From positions 434,001 to 498,000 of the forward strand of contig NZ_CP016808.1 in assembly GCF_002741035.1 (NCBI RefSeq): a stretch of 64,000 nt of DNA. Direction: 5' to 3'. Position numbers and translations under genes: made by a program. The DNA comes from Paenibacillus sp. BIHB 4019 (GTDB lineage Bacteria; Bacillota; Bacilli; Paenibacillales; Paenibacillaceae). Below the pieces are notes generated by a model that was not told the DNA's origin, made no database searches, and saw only the letters and a program-made list of their open reading frames with translations. Shown here one piece after another: positions 54,005 through 62,398 of the stretch; the stretch's first letter is position 1; each line of letters begins with the position of its first letter.

Positions 54005-54895
54005 ATGCATACGATCTTTTACCAGCTAGCCGACCCGATGATGATTGTGGAATATGATTTTAACCGCTGGTATATTCGCGATATTAACAAAGCCTTCACC
54101 GGGCTGTCCGGCTATCGAAAGCATGAGCTTCTAGAGGTCAACCCGGAGGATTTTGTAAAGGATTCGCAGCCCTTCGGGCAGCTGATGGCAAAGCTTATTG
54201 AAGATGATCAACTGACGTTCGATTGCGAGCTGACGACGCGCTCTACGATGACGGCAACCGTTCGGCTGAGCTGCCGCAAATTTCAAATGGAAGAGCAAAC
54301 GTATTACATGCTCGTCTGCAAGGATGTTTCTGCCGAGCGCTGGGGCGATGAATTCGCTGTCGATCATAAAATTATGATGGCCATCGGCATCTCTGAACAA
54401 TTCCGCATTTTTTCGCTGAAGCGTTATTTCGCTCCGCTTGCCCAGGGCTCAGCTAGTTTCTTGAATCGCAGCATCTTTGATTTGGTTGCCGAGGAGCACC
54501 GCGCGCCGCTGCGCCGCATCATGGAACGGGCCAGAAGCATCGGCAAAATCGAGCATTTGGAGCTGCATATGCAGATTGGAGAAGACAAAAACACGGCTAA
54601 AGCATTGATTAAGCCGTTTTATTCGGGCAACAGGGCGTTTAACAGCTACTTGATCATGCTCACCGAGCTTAACCAGCAAGCGCCGGAGGAGGACCCTTCC
54701 TACAAGCTGAGAATGCTGATGCTGAACAAAAATATTTCCGCTACATCGCTTGCCCGCTCGACGCTCATTTCCTTGACGACCATTTCTAAAATCCGCAATG
54801 GCAAAATAAAAAAGCCCCAGCGGCTCACAGCCGAGCTGATCGCCGGCGAGCTGGGGGTAAAGCCGGAAGCAATTTGGAGCAGCTTCAAGCAGTGA
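54005..54895 (+). CDS. PAS-PAS-Xre one-component regulator
   Basis: Protein of 296 residues with two PAS-type domains and a C-terminal Cro/C1-type helix-turn-helix. PAS1 spans about 5-112 (MIVEYDFNRWYIRDINKAFT, LSGYRKHELLEVNPEDF); PAS2 about 120-225 (degenerate). The helix-turn-helix lies at 233-292 (SYKLRMLMLNKNISATSLAR, then SLTTISKIRNGK and ELGVKPEAIW). No kinase, GGDEF or sigma-54 domain is present, so it would be a cytoplasmic one-component sensor-repressor. AAGGAGG lies 11 bases before the ATG. Bound cofactor and targets are unknown. It is alone in its transcription unit. Confidence 0.8.
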   Translation: MHTIFYQLADPMMIVEYDFNRWYIRDINKAFTGLSGYRKHELLEVNPEDFVKDSQPFGQLMAKLIEDDQLTFDCELTTRSTMTATVRLSCRKFQMEEQTYYMLVCKDVSAERWGDEFAVDHKIMMAIGISEQFRIFSLKRYFAPLAQGSASFLNRSIFDLVAEEHRAPLRRIMERARSIGKIEHLELHMQIGEDKNTAKALIKPFYSGNRAFNSYLIMLTELNQQAPEEDPSYKLRMLMLNKNISATSLARSTLISLTTISKIRNGKIKKPQRLTAELIAGELGVKPEAIWSSFKQ

Positions 54896-55080
54896 TTGGG
54901 CAGGTGAGCAGATACAGGCTAAATATTCCGTGATTATAAAGTATTTTCTTAGTGCTTAGGCTAAGATAAGTCCCCTGTTTAAGCACTACATGCTACCCGC
55001 GTACGTTCTTTAATTAGTAATTGGAAATGGATATAATGAGGAGGACGTAGCCCAAGCGAAGGTGCGGGAGCGTCCTTTTT
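54896..55080 (+). other. Gene-free stretch with a promoter-like box and a terminator-like hairpin
   Basis: TATAAT at 55032-55037 is followed within a few bases by GGACG (55043-55047), an inner CCC / GGG pairing, CGTCC (55071-55075) and TTTTTATT. This may encode a very short RNA or be the terminator of the preceding regulator gene. No reading frame with a ribosome site is present. Confidence 0.4.
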
Positions 55081-55095
55081 ATTGAACTAACGGGA
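55081..55095. repeat. 15-bp inverted repeat, left copy
   Basis: ATTGAACTAACGGGA. An exact inverted copy lies at 56612-56626 and a diverged one (11 of 15) at 56156-56170. The left and diverged copies bracket the APH-family gene. Confidence 0.75.
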
Positions 55096-55213
55096 AGGAT
55101 AGAGGAACAGGCGGTAAGGTTGTTCTCGAACAGAAGAACAAATTAATGATACGATGTTGTAAATGGAACAGGCTAGTCGAGCCTATTTTCTATTTTCGTG
55201 AGGGAGTCGATAA

Positions 55214-56134
55214 ATGGGTATGGGAAGTACGAATCAATGGGATGCGGAATGGGAAGTATCCGAAGAATTAGCTCATAAATTAATAAGCAGTCAGTTTCCA
55301 CAGTTAGCTTCACAAAGCGTACAAAAACTAGGATACGGCTGGGATAATACTGTTTTTCTTGTTGGGGCCGAATATGTATTTCGCTTTCCAAGAAGAGAAG
55401 TTGCAATTAATAGTATAAGGATGGAAGGAAAGGTACTACCTAAGCTTAAAGATTATTGTTCCATTGCATATTCGATACCACTATTTTTTGGGGAAGGGGA
55501 TTATAATTATCCTGCGCCTTTCCTAGGTTACCCCTATTTATCAGGAAAGTTTCCAATCGGATTAACTGACAAGCAACGTGCGTTATCAGCAACAACGCTC
55601 GCGCAATTTTTAAAAAGCTTACATGCATTCCCTGTGCAAATTGCCCAAGAAAATGGAGTTCAACATGACCACAGAAATTTGATTGATATTGCAATGCGTA
55701 AAGAAAAGTTGCATAGATTCATTTCCAACCTTGCCCTTCATTTTAGTGAAGAAGAGTATCGTGAATTATCGAACTATTTGGAACAGCTTGGGACTGAAAA
55801 AGTGAACCCCAAAAACGTATTCCTCCATGGAGACCTTCATTTTAAAAATATGCTGGTAGACGAGAATGGAATAGTTTCAGGGATTATCGACTGGGGCGAT
55901 ATCAATATCGGACATCCTGCTTGCGACTTGAATGTCGCGTATAGCTTTTTGCCTCCGGATGCACGTTCAGACTTTTTCAAAGAATATGGGGATGTCGATG
56001 AAGAAACGAAGATATTAGCTCGATTAATAGCCATATACATTCCCATTTTGATCATGATGCAGGCAATTGATTATAAAGATGAAAAGTTGGTTGCTGAAGC
56101 AAAAGCGATCATAAAACGTGCTCTCGCTGATTAA
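55214..56134 (+). CDS. APH-family phosphotransferase
   Basis: Protein of 306 residues with the aminoglycoside/macrolide phosphotransferase kinase fold. The catalytic loop is HGDLHFKN (205-212, base Asp207) and the metal site is IDWGD (225-229, Asp226). The N-terminal nucleotide loop GYGWDNTVF is also visible. GAGGGAG lies 8 bases before the ATG. The gene is much richer in A+T than its surroundings and is bracketed by inverted repeats, which suggests acquisition. The substrate could be an antibiotic, an amino alcohol or a sugar; it is not predictable and resistance is not shown. Confidence 0.82.
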   Translation: MGMGSTNQWDAEWEVSEELAHKLISSQFPQLASQSVQKLGYGWDNTVFLVGAEYVFRFPRREVAINSIRMEGKVLPKLKDYCSIAYSIPLFFGEGDYNYPAPFLGYPYLSGKFPIGLTDKQRALSATTLAQFLKSLHAFPVQIAQENGVQHDHRNLIDIAMRKEKLHRFISNLALHFSEEEYRELSNYLEQLGTEKVNPKNVFLHGDLHFKNMLVDENGIVSGIIDWGDINIGHPACDLNVAYSFLPPDARSDFFKEYGDVDEETKILARLIAIYIPILIMMQAIDYKDEKLVAEAKAIIKRALAD

Positions 56135-56155
56135 GAAATGTCATTCCGCTAACGG

Positions 56156-56170
56156 ATACGTTAGTACAAT
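56156..56170. repeat. Diverged inverted-repeat copy downstream of the APH gene
   Basis: ATACGTTAGTACAAT matches the inverted form TCCCGTTAGTTCAAT at 11 of 15 positions, 21 bases after the APH stop codon. It also forms part of a small hairpin CTAACG-gata-CGTTAG. Confidence 0.5.
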
Positions 56171-56239
56171 ATATTGGCTTTTATTACTTTTGAGCAACAT
56201 GCTAAAATATATTAGTACCAGTTAACCTCTGAGTCTAAT

Positions 56240-56401
56240 GTGGAGCTTAGAAAGACTTTTATAAAGTATTATGATCCGTTCAAGCACGCGAGCAAAATGG
56301 GAGTAATCCTTGATGGCGATAAAGTAAGATTAAAGATCCCAGCTAATTTAGAAGATTACGAACGCCAAGCGGATGAGTTAGCTGATGACGATGTCTTATA
56401 A
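56240..56401 (+). pseudogene. Short coding remnant of 53 codons
   Basis: From GTG 56240 the frame reads VELRKTFIKYYDPFKHASKM, then GVILDGDKVRLKIPANLEDY and an acidic end before TAA. The composition and the charged pattern look like real protein sequence. There is no ribosome site before any start, and the frame is closed a few codons upstream, so it is probably the 3' remnant of a lost gene. The family is not recognised. It lies between two copies of the 15-bp repeat. Confidence 0.4.
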
Positions 56402-56440
56402 ACGACGTATCGTACACTGCCTTAGTATAGAACATAAATA

Positions 56441-56510
56441 GCCCATTGCCTTGTAAATTGGAAACTAAGGAACTTCCAGTTTACGGTGATGGGCCCACTG
56501 AATTTTTATA
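56441..56510 (+). terminator. Long imperfect hairpin with T-tract
   Basis: Paired arms GCCCAT / ATGGGC, GTAAA / TTTAC and GGAA / TTCC, then AATTTTTATA. It resembles terminators left behind by mobile elements. It lies downstream of the coding remnant. Confidence 0.55.
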
Positions 56511-56545
56511 AGCACTACACTACATTAGACCTGCCTATTAAAATA

Positions 56546-56594
56546 AGCAGCGGCGACCTAGACTTGAGAAATAAAGTCTTAGACAGCCGCTGCT
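56546..56594 (-). terminator. Long hairpin downstream of the GNAT gene
   Basis: Outer arms AGCAGCGGC / GCCGCTGCT and inner AGACTT / AAGTCT. On the minus strand it is followed by TATTTTAAT, and lies about 30 bases beyond the GNAT stop, after the 15-bp repeat. Confidence 0.55.
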
Positions 56595-56611
56595 GCCATT
56601 AAACCAACGTG

Positions 56612-56626
56612 TCCCGTTAGTTCAAT
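56612..56626. repeat. 15-bp inverted repeat, right copy
   Basis: TCCCGTTAGTTCAAT, the exact reverse complement of 55081-55095. It overlaps the last base of the GNAT stop codon by one base. No target-site duplication is evident outside the repeats. Confidence 0.75.
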
Positions 56627-57030
56627 CATATTAACTCTGAGATAAACATTGGTGTAGCTCCATCCTCTGTATTAAAGCCAAATTCATTATAGAAATCCAC
56701 TGCATGAGGATACGAAATTAATACTTTTGTTTTACACCCTTTATATCTATCAAGCATTATATTCATCATTTCCTTACCTATACCTCTACTCTGATAACTC
56801 GGATTAATAAGCATATAATGAAAATATACCGTTAGAACACCATCTGACAAAGCATTTATTAAACCGACAAGCTTTCCTCCTTCCCAAGCGGTAACAATTG
56901 AATGCGACCCTCCGATTGCTTGTAAAAGCTCGTTTGGATACTTGCCAGATTCCCATTCTACCGAAAGAAATAACTCTTGGAGTGCATCCTTAGTGATATC
57001 CTCTTTGCTTGAAGTGTAATAAATACTCAC
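56626..57030 (-). CDS. GNAT family N-acetyltransferase
   Basis: Protein of 134 residues with the GNAT core: GKLVGLINALSDG (strands 2-3), VYFHYMLINPSYQSRGIGKEMM containing the acetyl-CoA loop QSRGIG, and the C-terminal DFYNEFGF motif (Tyr near the thiol). GGAAGG lies 8 bases before a GTG start. The gene is AT-rich like the neighbouring APH gene. A 15-bp repeat begins at its stop codon. The acyl acceptor is unknown; such stand-alone acetyltransferases often modify small metabolites or antibiotics. Confidence 0.85.
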   Translation of the reverse strand: MSIYYTSSKEDITKDALQELFLSVEWESGKYPNELLQAIGGSHSIVTAWEGGKLVGLINALSDGVLTVYFHYMLINPSYQSRGIGKEMMNIMLDRYKGCKTKVLISYPHAVDFYNEFGFNTEDGATPMFISELI

Positions 57031-57264
57031 CCCTATACCTTCCTTTCCTAAAACTAACTACGGCACAACATCTGTTGTAAACTCCCATATTTCAATGGTT
57101 TTGCAATCCTTACGAAGCCATAAAATAATACCGACAAAGCAATTTTGGATTTCTCAAATTGAATAATTACTTTATTTACTTCATTATATTATTAAAAATA
57201 TGTATAGAAAATGGATTAACTGAAGTGGAATTTGTATTTATTCACATTTCTCATATTCATTCCA
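57031..57264. other. AT-rich gene-free stretch before the xylB terminator
   Basis: No reading frame with a ribosome site, no repeat and no clear promoter were seen. Base composition is like the accessory patch to its left. Confidence 0.45.
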
Positions 57265-57306
57265 CAAAAAAAGCCGCTTCTCCTGAAACACAGAAGAAAC
57301 GGCAGC
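57265..57306 (-). terminator. Terminator of the xylAB operon
   Basis: On the minus strand GCCGTTTCTTCT pairs imperfectly with AGAAGCGGC and is followed by TTTTTTTG. Confidence 0.75.
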
Positions 57307-57332
57307 CATATGTGTTCTTGCGGGTAACCTCG

Positions 57333-58832
57333 TTAACCGCGGTAAGCGGCTAACGCTTCGTTCAAACTGCGCGTTTGGACATAAACCTGCTGATAAATGC
57401 GGAACAACCCTTTATAAGCTTCAACCGCTTCAGGCTGCGGCAAATATTGCTCGGCATGCTTTACGAACTTCGCTGCACAAGCCTCCAGGCTTTCAAACCA
57501 GCCGCTGCCATAAGCAGCAAGCATAGCTGCGCCGAGGCCAGGCCCCTGCTCGTTTTCGAGCGCTACTACCTTCGCGTCAAAAATGTCCGCCTGCATTTGC
57601 AGCCAAACCGGGTTTTGCGCTCCTCCGCCAATCGATACAATCGTATCGACCGTCTTGCCAGCCGCACGGAACATATCGACCGATTCATGCAGCGAGAACG
57701 TAATGCCCTCCATCACGGCACGGGCAAAATGAACCCGCTCATGCGAGCCATCCACGCCGATAAAGCTGGCGCGAATAAGCGAATCCGGATGCGGCGTACG
57801 CTCGCCAACAAGATAAGGCGTAAACAATAGACCGCCTGCTCCCGGCTGCACTTCTCCGATACCTGCAAGCAGCTCATCAAAGGATTCGCTTGGCGCAAAC
57901 GTATTCTTAAACCAGCTCAGGCTGTAGCCTGCCGCCAGCGTCACGCCCATTGCGTAGAAGGAATCTTCCTTCCCGTGATTGAAAAAATGCACCTTGCCGG
58001 CAAAATCCTTATTTTTGTCATTTTCATAGGACAAAATAACGCCGGACGTGCCGATGCTGCATAGCGTCAAGCCTTCGCTCAAAATGCCAGCGCCGATGGC
58101 GCCGCAAGCATTGTCAGCTCCGCCAGCGAACACCTTTACCGTTGCTGGCAGTCCTGTGCGCTGTGCCAATTCAGCAAGCAGCGTACCCGTCTGGCCATGC
58201 GACTCGGCGAGCGGCGGACAGAAGCTTGCCGGCAGCTCAAATGCGGCCAGCACCTCTTCACTCCAGCGCTTCGCTGCTACATCCAGCAGCAACGTGCCCG
58301 CTGCATCGGAATAATCCATGTGTTGCTCGCCTGTCAGGCGATAGCGCACATAATCTTTAGGCAGCAGGAACAGCTCTGCCTGTTCGAAAGCAGCAGGCTC
58401 ATGCTCGCGCACCCAAAGAATTTTCGGCAATGTAAAGCCTTCCAGTGCTGGGTTGCGCGTAATGCCGAGCAGCTTGTCGCCAAGCGTACGCTCGATTTCA
58501 CGGCATTGCGCCGTTGTACGAGTATCATTCCAGAGAATGGCATTGCGCACGGGATTGCCAGCACCGTTCAGCAGCACAAGCCCGTGCATTTGACCGGAGA
58601 AGCTGATGCCCTCAATTTGCGCGCTTGCTTCTGGCCCAATGGCAGCAGCCAGCTCGCCAAGCGCTTCAAGCGTTGCATCGACCCAATCATCAGGCGTCTG
58701 CTCGCTCCAGCCCGTATGCTCATGATAAAGCGGATAGCTGCGGGAAGCTTCGCCCGCAACCGTGCCTTCTTTATTAATGAGGAGCGCCTTGACGGCGCTC
58801 GTACCTAAATCTATTCCAATGACATAGCTCAT
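57333..58832 (-). CDS. xylB: Xylulokinase
   Basis: Phosphorylates D-xylulose to xylulose 5-phosphate for the pentose phosphate pathway. FGGY kinase of 499 residues: N-terminal phosphate loop IGIDLGTSAVKALL, substrate motif GQMHGLVLLN, catalytic Asp in GADNACGAIGAG, and the C-terminal FGGY signature region with VSIGGGAQNPVW. Length is standard. It starts 18 bases after the xylA stop and shares its transcript. No transporter gene is in the operon. Confidence 0.96.
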   Translation of the reverse strand: MSYVIGIDLGTSAVKALLINKEGTVAGEASRSYPLYHEHTGWSEQTPDDWVDATLEALGELAAAIGPEASAQIEGISFSGQMHGLVLLNGAGNPVRNAILWNDTRTTAQCREIERTLGDKLLGITRNPALEGFTLPKILWVREHEPAAFEQAELFLLPKDYVRYRLTGEQHMDYSDAAGTLLLDVAAKRWSEEVLAAFELPASFCPPLAESHGQTGTLLAELAQRTGLPATVKVFAGGADNACGAIGAGILSEGLTLCSIGTSGVILSYENDKNKDFAGKVHFFNHGKEDSFYAMGVTLAAGYSLSWFKNTFAPSESFDELLAGIGEVQPGAGGLLFTPYLVGERTPHPDSLIRASFIGVDGSHERVHFARAVMEGITFSLHESVDMFRAAGKTVDTIVSIGGGAQNPVWLQMQADIFDAKVVALENEQGPGLGAAMLAAYGSGWFESLEACAAKFVKHAEQYLPQPEAVEAYKGLFRIYQQVYVQTRSLNEALAAYRG

Positions 58833-58850
58833 AGCCGAAGTCCTCCCGAC

Positions 58851-60164
58851 TTAAACGCTGAAAATAACTTCGCTCAGTTGCAGTCTAATGCGCTCTTGAC
58901 GACCGGACTCCAGACGGATCGGGTTGTTTTGCAGCGCGTATTGCTCAAGCGAAGCCAAAGTCGCTTTGCCGGAAACGATGTCAGCGCCGATGCCTTCTTT
59001 GAACGTACGGTAACGGTTGTCTACGATGCCATCCAGAATTTTTTCTTCCGTCAGCTTCGCAGCTGCTTTCAGGCCCCATGCAAACGTGTCCATACCCGCA
59101 ATGTGGCCTAGGAACAGATCGTCCGCTTCGAAAGATGCACGACGAACTTTCGCATCAAAGTTAACGCCGCCACGGCCGATGCCGCCAGCTTTCAGCACTT
59201 CAAACATGGTCAGTGTAGTGGAATAAAGATCTGTCGGGAATTCATCAGTATCCCAACCCAGCAGCAAATCGCCTTGGTTCGCATCAAGGGAGCCGAGCAT
59301 GCCGTTGATAGCTGCTGTACGGATTTCGTGCTCGAACGTGTGGCCTGCAAGTGTCGCATGGTTCGCTTCAAGGTTCAGCTTGAAGTCGTTGTGCAGGTTG
59401 TATTTGCGCAGGAACGAAATCGTTGTTGCTGCATCAAAATCATATTGGTGCTTCGTTGGCTCTTTCGGTTTAGGCTCGATCAGGAATTGCGCGTCGAAGC
59501 CAATTTCTTTCGCATAAGCAAGCGCCATTTCGTACAGGCGTGCAAGGTTATCCAGCTCGAAGCCCATATCTGTGTTTAGCAAGGTTTCGTAGCCTTCGCG
59601 GCCGCCCCAGAAAACATAGTTTTCAGCGCCAAGCTCTTTACCGACTTCAAGGCCTTTTTTCAGCTGTGCGCCAGCATAGGCATAAACATCAGCGTTGCAG
59701 GTTGTGCCAGCGCCATGAACGAAACGCGGGTGCGAGAACATGTTAACGGTGTTCCATAGCAATTTTTTGCCGGAAGTTTTCATGTTTTCTTTCAACAGGC
59801 CTACGATAACATCGAGGTTTTTGTTCGTTTCTTGCAGCGTAGCGCCTTCTGGAGCGATGTCTACATCATGGAAGCAGTAGAACGGAATGTTCAGCTTATC
59901 CATGAATTCAAAGTTAGCTTCTACGCGCGCTTTTGCACGGTCAAGACCGTCAAGCTTATCCCACTCGCGGAACATTGTTGCCGAACCGAAAGGATCTGTA
60001 CCGTTAGCGTTAAAAGTGTGCCAGTAAGCAACAGCGAAGCGCAGGTGCTCTTCCATTGTTTTGCCAAGAATGACTTGCTCCGGGTTATAGTGTTTGAATG
60101 CAAACGGATTGTCCGAACCTTTGCCCTCAAATTGAATTTTGCCAATGTTAGAAAAATAGCTCAT
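58851..60164 (-). CDS. xylA: Xylose isomerase
   Basis: Converts D-xylose to D-xylulose. Class II enzyme of 437 residues: [13 protein letters not shown] with the catalytic His, [10 protein letters not shown], the metal ligand region [34 protein letters not shown] and [17 protein letters not shown]. All metal ligands appear present. AGGAGG lies before the ATG. First gene of the xylAB operon, under a xylO operator and a cre site. Divergent xylR is the local repressor. Confidence 0.97.
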   Translation of the reverse strand: MSYFSNIGKIQFEGKGSDNPFAFKHYNPEQVILGKTMEEHLRFAVAYWHTFNANGTDPFGSATMFREWDKLDGLDRAKARVEANFEFMDKLNIPFYCFHDVDIAPEGATLQETNKNLDVIVGLLKENMKTSGKKLLWNTVNMFSHPRFVHGAGTTCNADVYAYAGAQLKKGLEVGKELGAENYVFWGGREGYETLLNTDMGFELDNLARLYEMALAYAKEIGFDAQFLIEPKPKEPTKHQYDFDAATTISFLRKYNLHNDFKLNLEANHATLAGHTFEHEIRTAAINGMLGSLDANQGDLLLGWDTDEFPTDLYSTTLTMFEVLKAGGIGRGGVNFDAKVRRASFEADDLFLGHIAGMDTFAWGLKAAAKLTEEKILDGIVDNRYRTFKEGIGADIVSGKATLASLEQYALQNNPIRLESGRQERIRLQLSEVIFSV

Positions 60165-60219
60165 TTTTATAAAACCTCCTGATTATGGTTTGGGATAAAT
60201 CTTAGTTTCAAATCTGATG

Positions 60220-60234
60220 ATGTAAACGCTCCCC
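60220..60234 (-). promoter_or_regulatory. cre site in the xylA leader
   Basis: ATGTAAACGCTCCCC matches WTGNAANCGNWNNCW at 14 of 15 positions. It lies between xylO and the xylA start, where CcpA would block transcription during growth on glucose. Confidence 0.65.
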
Positions 60235-60251
60235 AACAGCATAACACGATC

Positions 60252-60284
60252 AAACTTAGTTTGTCTATTGACTAAACTAAGTTT
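60252..60284. promoter_or_regulatory. xylO operator for XylR
   Basis: Perfect 11-bp arms AAACTTAGTTT and AAACTAAGTTT around 11 bases. The TTAGTTT half-site matches known XylR operators of Bacillus. It lies between divergent xylA and xylR; TTGACT (60268-60273) and TAAAAT (60293-60298) inside and beside it could serve xylR, with a long 19-base spacer. A further half-site CTTAGTTT lies near 60201. Confidence 0.88.
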
Positions 60285-60434
60285 TTTTGTGCTAAAATAG
60301 TCCTATTAATCCTTACTAAGGATTCCGCTTGCATTTCATCATGACAGGAGTTTTTTCGACTGCTGGGCGGTCATACCTTTTACGCCTGTGATACAATACA
60401 CTACATGGATTTTTAGATGGACGGAGGCAAACTG

Positions 60435-61607
60435 TTGAAACTGAAGACGACCGGCGACTTGGCGCTTATCAAAAAAATGAATACCGCGATTGTGCTGGAG
60501 GCCGTTATTAAGCATGCCCCCCTCTCTCGCGCTCAAATATCTGAACGGACCGGACTTAATAAAGCGACCGTATCCAGCCTTGTGCAGGATCTGATCGACA
60601 ATCATCTCGTTTTTGAAAATGGCCCCGGCGAGTCCAGCGGCGGACGCAAGCCCGTCATGCTGCTGTTTAATGGACAAGCCGGACATGCCATCGGCATTGA
60701 CCTTGGCGTCAACTATATGCGCGGCGTGTTAACCGATCTGCAAGGGACTGTCATTAGCGAGCGGCAGCTTACCTTCAAAAAGCGCGAGCAGGAATTTGCC
60801 CTGAGCCAGCTCATCGCCTTTATTGAGGAGCTGGCTTCACAAGCTCCGAGCAGCCATTATGGCCTGATCGGCATCGGTGTTGGCGCGCCGGGTATCGTCG
60901 ATGACAAAGGTGCACTTCTGTTCGCGCCTAACCTCGAATGGCAGCAGGTTGAGCTGCAGCAGATGCTGGAAGCGCGCTTTGGGCTGCCTGTGACCATCGA
61001 CAATGAAGCGAATGCCGGCGCTCAGGGCGAGCAGAAATACGGCGCGGGGCGCGGCATCGCCAACCAAATTTACGTCAGTGTCGGCATCGGCATCGGGACC
61101 GGCATTATTTTAAACAAGGAGCTCTATAAAGGGGCTTCCGGCTTTTCCGGCGAGCTGGGACATTTGTCGATTGAATATGGCGGCAAGCCGTGCCGCTGCG
61201 GCAATCAGGGATGTTGGGAGCTTTATGCTTCCGAAAATGCGCTGCTGGAGCAGGCCGAGCCGCTTGGCTTTGAATCGCTTGAGGAGCTGATTGCTGCCGC
61301 AGAGGCAGGAAACCGCGAGGTGCAGGCGTTATTTTATGCCATTGGCGAATATTTGGGCGTAGGCATTTCCAACATTGTGAATGTGTTTAATCCAAACGTT
61401 GTGATCATCGGCAACCGCATGAGCCGCGCACAAGCTTGGCTGGAGGAAGCGATTCACGCCTCTATCGCCCGCCGCACACTCAGCTATCACCGCGAGAAGC
61501 TGCAAATTTTGTTCGCCGAATTGCAGGATCAGTCTGCCGTTCGCGGAGCCGCTTATTATGCGATTAGTGCTTTTTTTGCGAAGGTTAAGAGCGGACAGCC
61601 GATTTAA
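60435..61607 (+). CDS. xylR: Xylose operon repressor, ROK family
   Basis: Represses xylAB in the absence of xylose. Protein of 390 residues; the TTG start at 60435 has GGAGG 7 bases upstream. N-terminal winged helix-turn-helix (LSRAQISERTGLNKATVSSL, then GESSGGRKPVMLLFN) is followed by a ROK sugar-binding domain with IGIDLGVNYMRGVLTDLQG, GIGVGAPGIVD, and the zinc motif CRCGNQGCWE with GELGHLSIEYGG. It aligns with B. subtilis XylR throughout. Divergent from xylA across the xylO operator. Confidence 0.95.
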   Translation: MKLKTTGDLALIKKMNTAIVLEAVIKHAPLSRAQISERTGLNKATVSSLVQDLIDNHLVFENGPGESSGGRKPVMLLFNGQAGHAIGIDLGVNYMRGVLTDLQGTVISERQLTFKKREQEFALSQLIAFIEELASQAPSSHYGLIGIGVGAPGIVDDKGALLFAPNLEWQQVELQQMLEARFGLPVTIDNEANAGAQGEQKYGAGRGIANQIYVSVGIGIGTGIILNKELYKGASGFSGELGHLSIEYGGKPCRCGNQGCWELYASENALLEQAEPLGFESLEELIAAAEAGNREVQALFYAIGEYLGVGISNIVNVFNPNVVIIGNRMSRAQAWLEEAIHASIARRTLSYHREKLQILFAELQDQSAVRGAAYYAISAFFAKVKSGQPI

Positions 61608-61744
61608 AGAGCTTGAAAATAACTTTTATCCATAAGACCATTACTCAGTTATATGTTTGATATTTAAGAAGTAACTATTATCTCCACAAAGAAAGGTTAG
61701 CATAACTGATTCGAGCAGGATATCGCTTAAATCAGTTACTTTCT

Positions 61745-61985
61745 ATAGCCGCGAAAACGGTAAAATCCACGCGAACGTAAACGCACCGGGTTCCATTGCA
61801 ACCGGAATGACGGCTAATCTGGGCACGCTTGATCCACTTGGAACTCTACATTTGGCAATCTTGGCCCTTTCCATGGTGGCAAAGCGGACGATATTGCGAA
61901 TACAGCTCTTTTCCTCGCGTCAGACGAGTCGAAGTTCATCAATGGCGCTGTCATTGCAGTGGACGGCGCTTGGACATCCCGATAA
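61745..61985 (+). pseudogene. Remnant of a short-chain dehydrogenase gene, frameshifted
   Basis: Only the 3' part of an SDR gene is left. One frame reads ANVNAPGSIATGMTANLG (61774-61827), the usual NxxxPGxxxTxM stretch after the SDR active site. A different frame reads GKADDIANTALFLASDESKF followed by INGAVIAVDGAWTSR and TAA (ending 61985), the standard SDR C-terminus. The frame change lies between about 61830 and 61880. The catalytic and cofactor parts are missing. Sequence between xylR and here (61608-61744) shows no gene. Confidence 0.8.
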
Positions 61986-62398
61986 GAACTTATAGTAATA
62001 TTCTTAAATCAGGTTCATTCATGCATTCTTTGTTACTCGTTTGACGATATCATTTGAAACGAAGTGATCTTCACGATTATATTCCGGCGAATTGTGGTTT
62101 TACATTACCACGGTTCGCCATCACCATGTAAATCCACAACCGCTTCGGTTGTGGATTTTTCACATTTTAAGCAGCCCCTGCACCGATCACTGGGTTCGAT
62201 CACAATTATCATTACAATAGATAACGTCCATCATGAAAAACCAAACCTATACATATCCAAGTTCTAATTATCAAAAGAATTATTAATTTTTCAACCTAAA
62301 TCAATATAATTTCTTAATAGTTAATGAGTTTTAAATTTACATAGCACTGTTATATTACTCGTTGGACAATCATTTTATTAAGGGGAGTAGGAAAAGTA
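61986..62398. other. Gene-free region before the secreted protein gene
   Basis: Contains a hairpin GGCGAA..GTGGT / ACCAC..TTCGCC (62086-62119) followed by the terminator at 62130. From 62164 on the DNA is very AT-rich and probably holds the promoter of the next gene; no boxes can be named with confidence. Confidence 0.45.
62130..62163 (+). terminator. Strong intrinsic terminator
   Basis: Perfect 13-bp arms AAATCCACAACCG / CGGTTGTGGATTT with a 3-base loop, followed by TTC. It lies downstream of xylR and the SDR remnant. Confidence 0.88.

Noticed and set aside
55214..56134. Calling the APH-family gene a specific antibiotic resistance gene
   Set aside because: Only the general kinase motifs are visible; the family also includes choline, homoserine and other small-molecule kinases.
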